Shown here in pieces: positions 44,852-53,265 of a stretch of 64,000 bases of DNA. How positions within the stretch are numbered: position 1 is the first letter of the stretch; each line of letters begins with the position of its first letter. The notes beneath the pieces were generated by a model. The model ran no database searches, was not told the origin of the DNA, and was given only the letters and a program-made list of their open reading frames with translations. This DNA is from an uncultured Blautia sp. (GTDB taxonomy: Bacteria > Bacillota > Clostridia > Lachnospirales > Lachnospiraceae): the NCBI RefSeq assembly GCF_947654165.1, contig NZ_CANTKB010000021.1, positions 1-64,000 of the forward strand, given 5' to 3'. The position numbers were made by a program, and so were the translations under genes.

Positions 44852-44875
44852 AAAGTGTTCAAATCTGAACACTTT
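44852..44875. other. Perfect 10-bp inverted repeat
   Basis: AAAGTGTTCA and TGAACACTTT are separated by AATC. It lies 24 bp after the protease stop with no T-run, so it may be an operator or a weak terminator. The half-site order (GTTC...GAAC) is the reverse of a LexA box. Confidence 0.45.
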
Positions 44876-44889
44876 AAAAAGCGTGATTA

Positions 44890-45173
44890 TTGACATTTAC
44901 TCCCAGTGTTTCTGAATGGATTAATAAAACAAACGCTATAGGATTATATGTAAAACGTGGAAAGTATGGAGGAACCTACGCCCATAAAGATCTTGCTTTT
45001 GAATTTGCATCTGCAATTAGTCCAGTGTTTAAATTATATCTGATAAAGGAATTCCAAGAACAAACATTACAAGATTTGAAAGCGGTAATTATAATCCATC
45101 CATGGAAATGATGGTGCGGATAGCAGCGGCATTGGGAATGACATTACAGGTTCAGCTGATGAAGAAAGAATAA
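44890..45173 (+). pseudogene. KilA-N fragment joined to an XRE/HigA-like antitoxin tail
   Basis: From 44890 the frame reads the second half of a KilA-N protein (EWINKTNAIGLYVKRGKYGG, then TYAHKDLAFEFASAISPVFK, then LYLIKEFQEQTL). At about 45070 homology switches to another frame, which reads RFESGNYNPSMEMMVRIAAA and LGMTLQVQLMKKE to a stop at 45173. That is the C-terminal end of an XRE-type antitoxin. Neither gene has its other half, so two unrelated relics have been joined by deletion. Confidence 0.65.
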
Positions 45174-45226
45174 ATCGAAAATACTCAACATTCCGACAGA
45201 ATTGAACTCCAAGAGCCTTTGCGGAT

Positions 45227-45255
45227 TTGATAAAATAATAGCTACAAAATATTAT
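45227..45255 (+). promoter_or_regulatory. Sigma-A promoter of the small membrane protein gene
   Basis: TTGATA (45227-45232), a 17-bp spacer and TATTAT (45250-45255), 24 bp before the ATG. Confidence 0.6.
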
Positions 45256-45278
45256 TTACACAAAGGAGAAAAGGAATT

Positions 45279-45455
45279 ATGAAAAAAGTCGCAATTGTTC
45301 TTCTAGTACTTCAGGTTCTGGGATTATTTGGAGGTGTTGTGAATGGAAGCCTGGCAAGGGTATTAACAGGAGGAATACCAATAATGCTTGGATATTTTTT
45401 GCCGGGAATTATTGGCGTGATTCTTTTGGTGAAAAGTAATAAAAAGAAATATTAG
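45279..45455 (+). CDS. Small two-helix membrane protein, 58 residues
   Basis: ATG 45279 follows AAAGGAGAAAAGG, and the frame runs to TAG 45453-45455. The product has two hydrophobic stretches (about 4-22 VAIVLLVLQVLGLFGGVVN and about 32-50 IPIMLGYFLPGIIGVILLV) and a basic tail SNKKKY. It has its own promoter and a strong ribosome-binding site and is followed 40 bp later by the zinc-ribbon gene, so it is likely real. No family recognised. Confidence 0.65.
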   Translation: MKKVAIVLLVLQVLGLFGGVVNGSLARVLTGGIPIMLGYFLPGIIGVILLVKSNKKKY

Positions 45456-45495
45456 ATAAAATCTGGTAGTTTCTATACGAGTAGGAGGATAAGAT

Positions 45496-46284
45496 ATGTT
45501 TTGTTCAAAATGTGGGAAACAAATTCCAGATGGAACTGCGTTTTGCAGTTTCTGTGGGGCGAGACAGGCTGTAAATACTCAGACACCAAATTTTCACCAA
45601 GAACCCCAAAAAACAGTAAAAAAGAAGAAAAAAGTAAATGTTCTGGTTTGGGTTCTTGCAATTGCAGGAGCAACTTTGATTGGTCAGATGGCAGGTAAAC
45701 TGCTGGCAGGATCTTATAACAAAAAGCCAACATCCTCCAGTACAATAAATCAGAACATTGATAAGAACATAGAAGCTGATATTGGAGATGCTGGAAGCAG
45801 TACCACAGCAACTACAGAAGTGAAAGCAGATAATCCAGAGTACATGAAGATTTTCAGTGACAGGAATATTGTTGCCATGCCCCTTTTGGCAATTGGGCAG
45901 GATGTGGCCTCTTTTGCAAAGGTAGAAGAAGACGGAACAGTGGATAGTCTGGAGTTTGGTTATAAGGATGATCTGGTGTCTACTTTAAAACAGACAAGAT
46001 ATGTGGATATCACAGAGGTAACGGAAAGCCAGAGACAGTCATTTGACGCAGAGATGAAAGAAAAATTTGCAAAGTATATGGAAGAACTGGGCTTTTTGAC
46101 TTTTGATTCTAATATAGGAGAAACGTATTACAGAGTTTCTTATGAACTTCAGAATTTGGATGATGCTGAAGTGTTAAAAGCAGCAGAAGAGAAGGGTCTC
46201 ATAGAACTTACTGGCACAGGTGGGCTGATGTCTATGACTGCAACAGAGAGTAATCTGCTGGCACAGGGATATGTGAAGCAGTAA
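45496..46284 (+). CDS. Zinc-ribbon membrane protein
   Basis: A 262-residue protein. An N-terminal zinc ribbon (CSKCGKQIPDGTAFCSFCG, residues 3-21) is followed by a Lys-rich linker, one transmembrane segment (about 50-68), a Ser/Thr-rich spacer and a C-terminal domain of about 170 residues. That domain resembles small lipoprotein-like domains with YYRVSYELQNLDDAEVLKAAEEKG. Orientation should leave the ribbon in the cytoplasm and the domain outside. Function unknown. The gene is followed by a long-stem hairpin. Confidence 0.8.
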   Translation: MFCSKCGKQIPDGTAFCSFCGARQAVNTQTPNFHQEPQKTVKKKKKVNVLVWVLAIAGATLIGQMAGKLLAGSYNKKPTSSSTINQNIDKNIEADIGDAGSSTTATTEVKADNPEYMKIFSDRNIVAMPLLAIGQDVASFAKVEEDGTVDSLEFGYKDDLVSTLKQTRYVDITEVTESQRQSFDAEMKEKFAKYMEELGFLTFDSNIGETYYRVSYELQNLDDAEVLKAAEEKGLIELTGTGGLMSMTATESNLLAQGYVKQ

Positions 46285-46312
46285 AAGAAAATAAGAGATG
46301 ATTATAAAGAAG

Positions 46313-46366
46313 ATGGAGATGATACGCAAAGGCGAAAGATATGCCAAGTGCAGCATCTCCATTTTA
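46313..46366 (+). terminator. Terminator with inner hairpin
   Basis: ATGGAGATG (46313-46321) pairs with CATCTCCAT (46354-46362), followed by TTTT. A smaller GGC/GCC hairpin lies inside the 32-nt loop. Confidence 0.65.
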
Positions 46367-46476
46367 ACATATATGACGAAATTATATGGAGTTCAAACAG
46401 AATTAGTTTTGGATAAATTGTTGTAAAGGCATCGAATATGATAAAATATAATGGATTAAGTATGTGAGGTGGGAAA

Positions 46477-47187
46477 ATGTTAAAGCTTGCAGTGTGTGAT
46501 GATAATCCATTATTTTTAGAAGAAATAACAGAAGTATTGGAAACGGATCAGCGGGTGGGGGAAGTTTCTGTTTATGAGAACCCGGAAAATCTGCTGGAAG
46601 AGATTGGAAAAAAAGAAAAAAATTTTGACGCAGTTTTTATGGATATAGAGTTTGAACGGGAACAGAACGGAATACAATATGTAAAAGAGATTTTTAGAAT
46701 AACTCCTGAGATTCAGATGATTTATGTTACGGGGTACCATGACAAATATATACAGCAGATTTTTTTGTCTGATGCAAATCTTACAGGATATCTAATGAAA
46801 CCTCTGGATAAAGAAATCCTTGGAAAATATTTGGATAAGATATCTGAGAAGAGAAAACCGAGAAATATGCTTACATTTTCCATAAGAGGAAAAACTTATA
46901 TGATAGCAACAGATAGGATTCTCTATCTGGAAAGCAATAATCACAAAGTTCTGATTCATACAGAGGAAGGGGTTTATTCTGTTTACGATAAACTCAGCAA
47001 TATTCATAAAAAGCTTCCATCCAGTTTTATACAGTGTCACAAAAGTTTTCTTGTCAATCTGAACCGGATAAGGCATATAGAAGGAAATGAAATTTTCTTT
47101 TCAGGCGGGCTGCAGGTACCAGTCAGTAAATTTTATCAGGAAAGGATGCGGAAAAGTTATTTTCTTCATCTGGGTAAAACTATATGA
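46477..47187 (+). CDS. LytTR response regulator (AgrA/ComE type)
   Basis: A 236-residue regulator. The receiver domain (about 1-120) has acidic CDDN, phospho-acceptor D56 in FMDIEFE, and TGYLMKPLDKE with the conserved Lys. The LytTR DNA-binding domain (about 132-230) shows ILYLESNNHKVLIHT and FIQCHKSFLVNLNRI. GGTGGG precedes the ATG. Its stop overlaps the start of the first sensor gene by 4 bp, and the three genes form one operon. Targets may include the transglutaminase and GLUG genes downstream. Confidence 0.94.
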   Translation: MLKLAVCDDNPLFLEEITEVLETDQRVGEVSVYENPENLLEEIGKKEKNFDAVFMDIEFEREQNGIQYVKEIFRITPEIQMIYVTGYHDKYIQQIFLSDANLTGYLMKPLDKEILGKYLDKISEKRKPRNMLTFSIRGKTYMIATDRILYLESNNHKVLIHTEEGVYSVYDKLSNIHKKLPSSFIQCHKSFLVNLNRIRHIEGNEIFFSGGLQVPVSKFYQERMRKSYFLHLGKTI

Positions 47188-48107
47188 TGGAAAATGGTTT
47201 ATTCTATCAGTTGATGAGTGCAATTTCCCAGAGCATAGCGGGAATTGGAATGGCAATTAGTCTGGAAGTTTTGCTGACAGGGAGAGAGGAACGGGGATCC
47301 AGAAGGAAAAGGCTTGCATTCTGGTATGTTCTTATAGGTGCTCTGACATTCGCTAAATGTTTAACGCCGGTAAACAGCGTTAATATGACTATTGTGAATC
47401 CTTTTTTGATGTCATTGGAGTTTATCTTTATGCTGGCTTATTATTATAGTGATAAGACGTGGGTTAAAATAACCCATGCCAGTATGGTGATTATACAAAA
47501 TGTACTGCCGGATTTCGCAGCAATGGCAATTTTAGGAGATGTCAGAGATCTTGATTTTTGTTACAGACCATTTGCAAATCCATATCTGGCAGAACGGTGT
47601 GTGATGAATTCCGTAAATTCGGTTTTGCTGAATATTATCTATATTACGATTGTGTTAAATTTGAGAAAAAAGGGAAGAAGGGAGGTAAATCCAATATGGA
47701 TTGCAATCGTTCTTCCTGCTGTTCTTATGTTGTTTGGTTTTTGGAGCATCAACAAATCGCAGGACAGAGACAAGAATGTTGTTCTGTACATGATTATGAT
47801 GTGCGTGTGGATGATACTGGAATTTATTCTGGTGATGGTGTATCTGAGTTATATGGAAAAACAGGAAGCGAAAGAAGAGGCAGACAGGCTTTCCCATGCA
47901 ATGACTCTGGAAAGATTCCGTTATGAGCAGATTGAAGAACAGCGTGAAGAGATGGCAAAGCTGCGCCATGATTATAACAATATTCTTACATCAGTGTTAT
48001 TTCTTTTGAAAAATGAAAGGTTGGAGGAAGCAAGGACAGTGATTGCAGATTTGCTGAAGTATGTTGAAGAAACAGAAGAAGCAGATTCCAGGGAGGAAGA
48101 CTCATGA
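47184..48107 (+). CDS. Sensor protein, AgrC-like, with phospho-acceptor His but no ATPase domain
   Basis: A 307-residue membrane protein. Six to seven hydrophobic segments occupy about 8-222, then a coiled coil leads to AKLRHDYNNILTSV with H262, the classical acceptor of this kinase class. The protein ends about 45 residues later (VEETEEADSREEDS). No N, G or F box of a GHKL ATPase domain is present. This is not a frameshift: the stop overlaps the next gene's ATG (ATGA), so the end is under coupling constraint. The next gene is a full-length paralog (LLTGRE/LLTGRD and NPYLAER shared) whose His is replaced by Ser. Confidence 0.9.
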   Translation: MMENGLFYQLMSAISQSIAGIGMAISLEVLLTGREERGSRRKRLAFWYVLIGALTFAKCLTPVNSVNMTIVNPFLMSLEFIFMLAYYYSDKTWVKITHASMVIIQNVLPDFAAMAILGDVRDLDFCYRPFANPYLAERCVMNSVNSVLLNIIYITIVLNLRKKGRREVNPIWIAIVLPAVLMLFGFWSINKSQDRDKNVVLYMIMMCVWMILEFILVMVYLSYMEKQEAKEEADRLSHAMTLERFRYEQIEEQREEMAKLRHDYNNILTSVLFLLKNERLEEARTVIADLLKYVEETEEADSREEDS

Positions 48108-49417
48108 GTGAAAGCGGATTTATCTTTCAGATTATCAGTACTTTGGTGCAGGGAATGGCATTGTTTACAGAAGGAATCTGTCTTGAAAAACTGCTCACCG
48201 GGCGGGATGACAGAGGCAGTAAAAAGATAAGGATTTTGAACTGGTTTGTATGGGGCTTTATTTTTGTAGTTATTAAGTGTATGTTTATAGCTCCACCAGT
48301 GTACTACTGTGTATTGTATCCGGTACTGCTGTCAATAACCCATGCTTTTGTGCTGATTTATTTTTACAGAGACAGAATATGGCTCAGGTTTACTCATGGA
48401 GCAATGCTGCTTCTTCAAAATATTTTATCAGAATTTATTCTTTATGTCTGCTTTGGGCAGGTGAAAAATCTGAATTTTCTTCGACCGGATTTTGGTAATC
48501 CCTATCTGGCAGAACGGAGTGCCATGATTGCGGTGTTGTCGATTTTTATGAATAGTATTTATACAGTGTTTGTATTGAAAATTCAGAAAAAGAAAGCAAT
48601 CGCAGTAGGTTCAATATGGATTGCTGTGATGTTTCAATTGCTGTGTGCTTTTACAGTTCTGGGTGCAATAAGGTGGTCAACGTCGGAAGCAATTAATTAT
48701 AACATTTATATTACATATATGAGTGGTGCAGTTGGCTTAGAATTTAGCATTTCCCTGCTTTTTTTCAGTCAGTCAGAGAAGAGGGAAATCAAGGAGAATG
48801 TACGAAAGCTTCAGCAGGAGGCAGAACTGAAAAAAGCACATTACGAGCAAGTTGAAATCCACCGACAGGAATTGGCAAAGCTCCGTAGTGATTATGGAAC
48901 TATTCTTACATTCATACTGGAGTTGATGGAGAGAGGGGAAACAACAGAGGCTGAACATGTGCTTCAAGACCTTTCTGTGCGTATCAGTGCCACGAAGGAA
49001 TATCCTTTCTGCGGTGTTCCTGTTGTCAATGCAATTTTAACGGAAAAGCAGCAGATTTGCAAAGAAGAAGGCCTTTCTTTTATCGTGAATCTGATAGTTC
49101 CTGGGACAACAGGAATTGCTGAACTTGATTTATGTATGATTTTTGGAAATCTTATGGATAATGCCATAAGAGCAGCCGGGGATGTGAGAGCAGAAGGAAA
49201 AGTGAGTGAGATTACATTAAGAGGCGGTATTGTCCAAGAATACCTGATTATCAAATGCAGGAACACAGCTTTGGAAAACCACAAAAATCAAATATGGGGA
49301 ACTGGTTATGGGCATAAGATACTGGCAGATATTGCAAAGAAATACGATGGGGACTTTCAGAGTGGGTATGAAAATGGAAATTTTATGGCTCAGATCAGTC
49401 TGAGATTACGAAATTAG
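48104..49417 (+). CDS. Sensor kinase-like protein with GHKL ATPase but Ser at the acceptor position
   Basis: A 437-residue paralog of the preceding protein. It has the same multi-helix membrane domain and the same spacing to the dimerisation helix, which reads AKLRSDYGTILTFI. S262 stands exactly where the partner has H262. A GHKL ATPase domain follows: FGNLMDNAIRAAGD (N box, about 348), and GTGYGHKILADIAKKYDG (G box, about 405). It therefore looks able to bind ATP but not to self-phosphorylate at the usual site. It probably phosphorylates the partner's H262 in a heterodimer; this is inference. Confidence 0.92.
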   Translation: MSESGFIFQIISTLVQGMALFTEGICLEKLLTGRDDRGSKKIRILNWFVWGFIFVVIKCMFIAPPVYYCVLYPVLLSITHAFVLIYFYRDRIWLRFTHGAMLLLQNILSEFILYVCFGQVKNLNFLRPDFGNPYLAERSAMIAVLSIFMNSIYTVFVLKIQKKKAIAVGSIWIAVMFQLLCAFTVLGAIRWSTSEAINYNIYITYMSGAVGLEFSISLLFFSQSEKREIKENVRKLQQEAELKKAHYEQVEIHRQELAKLRSDYGTILTFILELMERGETTEAEHVLQDLSVRISATKEYPFCGVPVVNAILTEKQQICKEEGLSFIVNLIVPGTTGIAELDLCMIFGNLMDNAIRAAGDVRAEGKVSEITLRGGIVQEYLIIKCRNTALENHKNQIWGTGYGHKILADIAKKYDGDFQSGYENGNFMAQISLRLRN

Positions 49418-49495
49418 TGAATGGACAGACAAAACTAGATGAGAGATATTCGTTTTGCAATCAGAACCATTTTATACTGTAGAGGAGAGAGGATT

Positions 49496-50683
49496 ATGGA
49501 AAAAAAGCAAAGGGGAAAGCTGAAATTTTTTTTAGTGATGCTTGTGGCTGTGATTTTTGGTACAAGCTTTTTTACAGATTTGTCTATACCAGAACTGTTT
49601 GAAGCTATTAGGAATAGGGAGCCACTGATTAATCGAGCACATATTGATCTGATAAAGGGAGTAGAAGAGAAGAAGACGGAAATAATAATAAGTAAATCTA
49701 GATGGGATACAGATATTTGTGCCTGGTCGAAGACAAACGATTATGTAATGGATTTTGTCCAGGCAAATCCACATAACTTTTACGTAGATATTAGGAATAC
49801 AAAATTTTCAACACGGGAAGAGGGAGTAGAGTCAACGATTATTTTGCAGCCCGCATATTTTGAAGAACTTTGTAATGAAACTGCACGGCAAAAACTGGAA
49901 ATTGCTGCAAATGAAATTATACAAACGATTCCTGCGGGAGTTTCTGAGTGGGAAAAAGCAAAGTTTCTTCATGATGCGGTGATTCGCCGTGTGACTTATG
50001 AAGAAGGAAAATATGATCAGACCGCTTATGGGGCTTTGGTAGAGGGAAAGGCTGTATGTATGGGATATGCCATGGCATATGAATATTTAATGGAAAAGGC
50101 GGGAGGAATAGAATGTGATACTGTTTTAGGATATGGTGATTCTATTTCGGCAGGAATGAAGGATGCCATGATTCCGTTGCCGGGACATGCATGGAACCTG
50201 ATTCATCTGGAGGAGGGTGGTGTCAGTGCTTCATATTACGTAGATACCACATGGGATGATATTGGCAGGACAGATACGCAGGGGCAGGATTACATAAGCT
50301 ACCGCTGGTTCTGTACAACCCAGGAGGATATGGACAAAGAAAACAGATATTTAGACACAGAAGTCCTGGATATGAGCCAATGGGGAAATTTAAACGATAA
50401 CAGACTAAATTATTACATATATACCAACGCTGTGATGGAGCAATACAGTTATGATGAACTTGTGGCAATTCTTCGAAGGCAGATAGAAGAGGGGAATAAT
50501 TTTCCAGGGGTAAGGGCTGTTAGTGCTGAGGTGCTGTTTGATATCGAATATGCTTTAGGGACACAAGAGGTTGGTCAGCAGCTGAGCAGGGATTTGGGCA
50601 TAGACAGCTATGCTTATACTACACATAAGGATTATCTTGGAGATGGCTTACATTGCTGCAATATTTATCTGAATCTGGAGTGA
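49496..50683 (+). CDS. Transglutaminase-like protein, membrane-anchored or secreted
   Basis: A 395-residue protein with an N-terminal hydrophobic segment (about 8-25, FFLVMLVAVIFGTSFF) acting as signal or anchor. A transglutaminase-like cysteine-protease domain (about 140-270) has the full triad: C188 (GKAVCMGYAMAY), H231 (PGHAWNLI) and D250 (YVDTTWDD). Such domains cleave or cross-link surface proteins or peptidoglycan. The C-terminal 120 residues are unassigned. The start at 49496 was chosen because GGAGAGAGG lies just upstream; the frame is open to 49439. It follows the sensor operon by 78 bp and may be controlled by it. Confidence 0.85.
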   Translation: MEKKQRGKLKFFLVMLVAVIFGTSFFTDLSIPELFEAIRNREPLINRAHIDLIKGVEEKKTEIIISKSRWDTDICAWSKTNDYVMDFVQANPHNFYVDIRNTKFSTREEGVESTIILQPAYFEELCNETARQKLEIAANEIIQTIPAGVSEWEKAKFLHDAVIRRVTYEEGKYDQTAYGALVEGKAVCMGYAMAYEYLMEKAGGIECDTVLGYGDSISAGMKDAMIPLPGHAWNLIHLEEGGVSASYYVDTTWDDIGRTDTQGQDYISYRWFCTTQEDMDKENRYLDTEVLDMSQWGNLNDNRLNYYIYTNAVMEQYSYDELVAILRRQIEEGNNFPGVRAVSAEVLFDIEYALGTQEVGQQLSRDLGIDSYAYTTHKDYLGDGLHCCNIYLNLE

Positions 50684-50729
50684 ACAAATTTATAAAGACA
50701 CACAGGAAAAATGAATGAGGGACATAGTT

Positions 50730-52901
50730 ATGAAAATGAAAAAGCGGGCAGTACTGATTCTTGCCGTAGGGCTTTGCATAAGTGCTTTGACAGGCTGCGG
50801 TGATTCTAAGAACAAAGAAGTAGCACAGAAGAATGCAGAAACAGATTATGAAGTGCCGGAATATGAATATATAACACGGGATTTGCCGGAACCGAAATAT
50901 ATAGAAGCAGCAGAAGCATTTTCCGGAGGAGACGGAACAGAACAGAATCCTTATCAGATTGCGTCTGCAGCGGAACTGACACTATTGGAAGAACTTATCA
51001 GAAAAGAAGCGGAGGAAAGCAATCAGGAAGACTATGCGAAAGCCAGCTATGTGCTGACAGCAGATATTGTGCTGAATGATTGTTCTGATTTTGAGCAATG
51101 GTCGCAAAACGGCCCAGAATATAGTTGGAGACCTATTGGTGGGGGAAGTCTTGGTGATTTTAAGGGGAGTTTTGATGGCAATGGGTATACCATATCTGGT
51201 ATGTATATGAATTTGAATAATGAATCCCATGAGAAGGATTATGGCTTGTTCGATACCATCTGGGATGCTAAGGTTCAAAATGTGAACCTGGAATCTTCCT
51301 ACATTTCTGTGTCCGGCATAGGAACCAAGGTTGGAGGCATTGTAGCGAATGTGGCAGGAGAATCTCTGGTGAACGATTGCACAAGTAATATTGTTATTGA
51401 AGTCTATGATGGCAGTGCAGGTGGAGTTGTAGGCGGTATTTCAGGAGGACGTTCAGGAGCAGACAAAGTGGAATATACTGAAGAGGATGAACAAAGAGGT
51501 CCTTTTTCCATAGTCAAAAACTGTAGTTTTGGTGGGACAATCCGGCAGAAACGGGAGAATTCCATGAGTTCCCTTGGAGGAGTCGCAGCAGGAAATGAAG
51601 GGAATCTGGAAAATTGTGTGAATTATGGCACGATTTATTTTGGAGCACGAGATACGGACCGTGTAGGAGGTATTGTTGCAAGTGCAGGTGGAATAATTTC
51701 AGGCTGTGAAAATGCAGGAACTCTTATGTGCACCCTGGAAGAGGGGGTAGAACCTTCCGATACGTCGGTGTGTGCAGGTGGGATTGCCGGGAAAATGTTT
51801 ATGAGTTCTACAGGAAGCAAAAAATATATGAGCCGTCTGGCAACCATTACCAATTGTAAAAATACGGGAACAGTAACAGGAACCATGTCTGTTGGAGGGA
51901 TTGTAGGAGAGGCTAACAATTCTGATAATCACTGGTGTCTGAAGATTGAAAACTGTACAAATACCGGGCAAGTCACATCTCTTACAGAAGGCAATGTGGG
52001 AGGTATTGCCGGAAAATTGAACTGCCAGGGTAACAGTGAACATGGGAATAATCTTGTAGTGGAAAATTGCAGAAATGAAGCAGACTTAACCACTGGAATG
52101 GTGGGAGGTATTGCTGGTCTGATGATGACCTGGTCCGGTGACACGTTGATTAAAGATTGCATAAATACAGGAAATCTGGTTACCTCAGAAAATGGCATAT
52201 ATAGTGGCGGTATTCTGGCCCATTGGATTTTTACATTAGAAGACGAAAAAGATACTGCTAATGTCCGTCTGGAAGGATGCAGCAATGAGGGGACTGTGAC
52301 AGCACCTCTCTGTGCAGGAGGGATTGTAGGGTCTGCTTATGATCCGGTACAGAAGGATGGCAATGGCAAATGTTCACTGGAAATGCAGAAATGCAGCAAT
52401 AGTGGAGAAATAACAGTGCTCCAGATCAATGGTTATCTTGGTGGTATTGCCGCAAACTGGGGTATGGGAGGGATCCCAAGTGTCATCGGAAGGTGTAGCA
52501 ACACAGGGAAATTGTTTGTTAATAACCAAGTACTGACAGAGGAGCAGAAAAAGGAAATTGAAAACAGTAATATGTTTACTCTTTCCAGAATTGTAGGAGG
52601 AATTATTGGAAAAGTAGGAAAAGGGCTATATTTATCTACGGATAATGATGAGGGGAATTATAAATATATCAATTCTGAGGATGCCTTTTTTCAGATTATC
52701 CATTGTGAAAACACTGGGGAAATAGAAATCAATGACCCAGAAGAATATAGAGATAAAACAGGAAAAATCGTATATCGCAATTATATTGGAGGAATCCTTG
52801 GCAATGTAAGCGGTGAAAAAGAGTATTCTGTGCGGACAGAAGGCTGTACCTGCTCCAGCACAGAATATCAGATTGGAAATGAAGGGTTATCGGAAGATTA
52901 A
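50730..52901 (+). CDS. GLUG-repeat surface lipoprotein
   Basis: A 723-residue lipoprotein. The signal peptide ends in LTGC (Cys about residue 22). From about 140 to the end it carries many repeats of the GLUG type, of the form GGIVG...NCxNTGxV (for example VGGIVGEANNSDNHWCLKIE and NCTNTGQVTSLTEGNVGGIA), expected to form a beta-solenoid. GLUG proteins are often adhesins or cell-surface binding proteins. The N-terminal segment has GGDGTEQNPYQIASAAELTLL, a typical lead-in. The start at 50730 has GAGGG upstream. There is no sortase motif, so anchoring is by lipid. Confidence 0.85.
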   Translation: MKMKKRAVLILAVGLCISALTGCGDSKNKEVAQKNAETDYEVPEYEYITRDLPEPKYIEAAEAFSGGDGTEQNPYQIASAAELTLLEELIRKEAEESNQEDYAKASYVLTADIVLNDCSDFEQWSQNGPEYSWRPIGGGSLGDFKGSFDGNGYTISGMYMNLNNESHEKDYGLFDTIWDAKVQNVNLESSYISVSGIGTKVGGIVANVAGESLVNDCTSNIVIEVYDGSAGGVVGGISGGRSGADKVEYTEEDEQRGPFSIVKNCSFGGTIRQKRENSMSSLGGVAAGNEGNLENCVNYGTIYFGARDTDRVGGIVASAGGIISGCENAGTLMCTLEEGVEPSDTSVCAGGIAGKMFMSSTGSKKYMSRLATITNCKNTGTVTGTMSVGGIVGEANNSDNHWCLKIENCTNTGQVTSLTEGNVGGIAGKLNCQGNSEHGNNLVVENCRNEADLTTGMVGGIAGLMMTWSGDTLIKDCINTGNLVTSENGIYSGGILAHWIFTLEDEKDTANVRLEGCSNEGTVTAPLCAGGIVGSAYDPVQKDGNGKCSLEMQKCSNSGEITVLQINGYLGGIAANWGMGGIPSVIGRCSNTGKLFVNNQVLTEEQKKEIENSNMFTLSRIVGGIIGKVGKGLYLSTDNDEGNYKYINSEDAFFQIIHCENTGEIEINDPEEYRDKTGKIVYRNYIGGILGNVSGEKEYSVRTEGCTCSSTEYQIGNEGLSED

Positions 52902-53265
52902 GTATCGGATATTAAAAAATGGCATTTGAGAAATCAAATAAATACTTTGTATCTTTTTAAATCACTTCACCTGCTGGTGTTAAATGGACTTAATTGGTTA
53001 AGAATAAAAGGTTTTCGGAGGGGTTATTTTTGACTGTAATAGAATCAAAAACAGGGAAAAATTTGTGCAAAGTGTATATTTTTGAAAAGCAAAAAACGAT
53101 AGGTACTGGACAATATTGATATTTTGTGATATACATTTAATTATAAAAAGTGTAAACTTCAGTTGTCTGTTTTTCTGTTTTTCCATCATGGAACATTGAA
53201 ATCAGAAAAACAGATACTTGTTATGTTTATATGTTTATAAATCATTATGTAAGGAAGGTGAGCAA
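52902..53265 (+). other. 364-bp gap with a long inverted repeat before the MetV-RnfC2 gene
   Basis: No gene is seen. TTGATA (53116) with an AT-rich -10 region near 53139-53147 is a weak promoter candidate. TCTGTTTTTCTG (53166-53177) and CAGAAAAACAGA (53203-53214) form a perfect 12-bp stem with a 25-nt loop. They lie 52 bp before the start codon, without a T-run, so this is more likely a leader structure or regulator site than a terminator. Confidence 0.5.

Noticed and set aside
44852..44875. LexA (SOS) box
   Set aside because: The palindrome has GTTC before GAAC, the reverse of the GAAC...GTTC order expected for Gram-positive LexA sites.
46313..46366. Cyclic-di-GMP riboswitch
   Set aside because: A GATACGCAAAGGCGAAAG stretch looks superficially similar, but the conserved GNRA tetraloop-receptor arrangement is not there and the structure is a plain stem followed by T-run.
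53116..53147. Rex (NADH-sensing) operator before the reductase operon
   Set aside because: Only one half-site (TTGTGA) matches; the opposing TCACAA half is absent.
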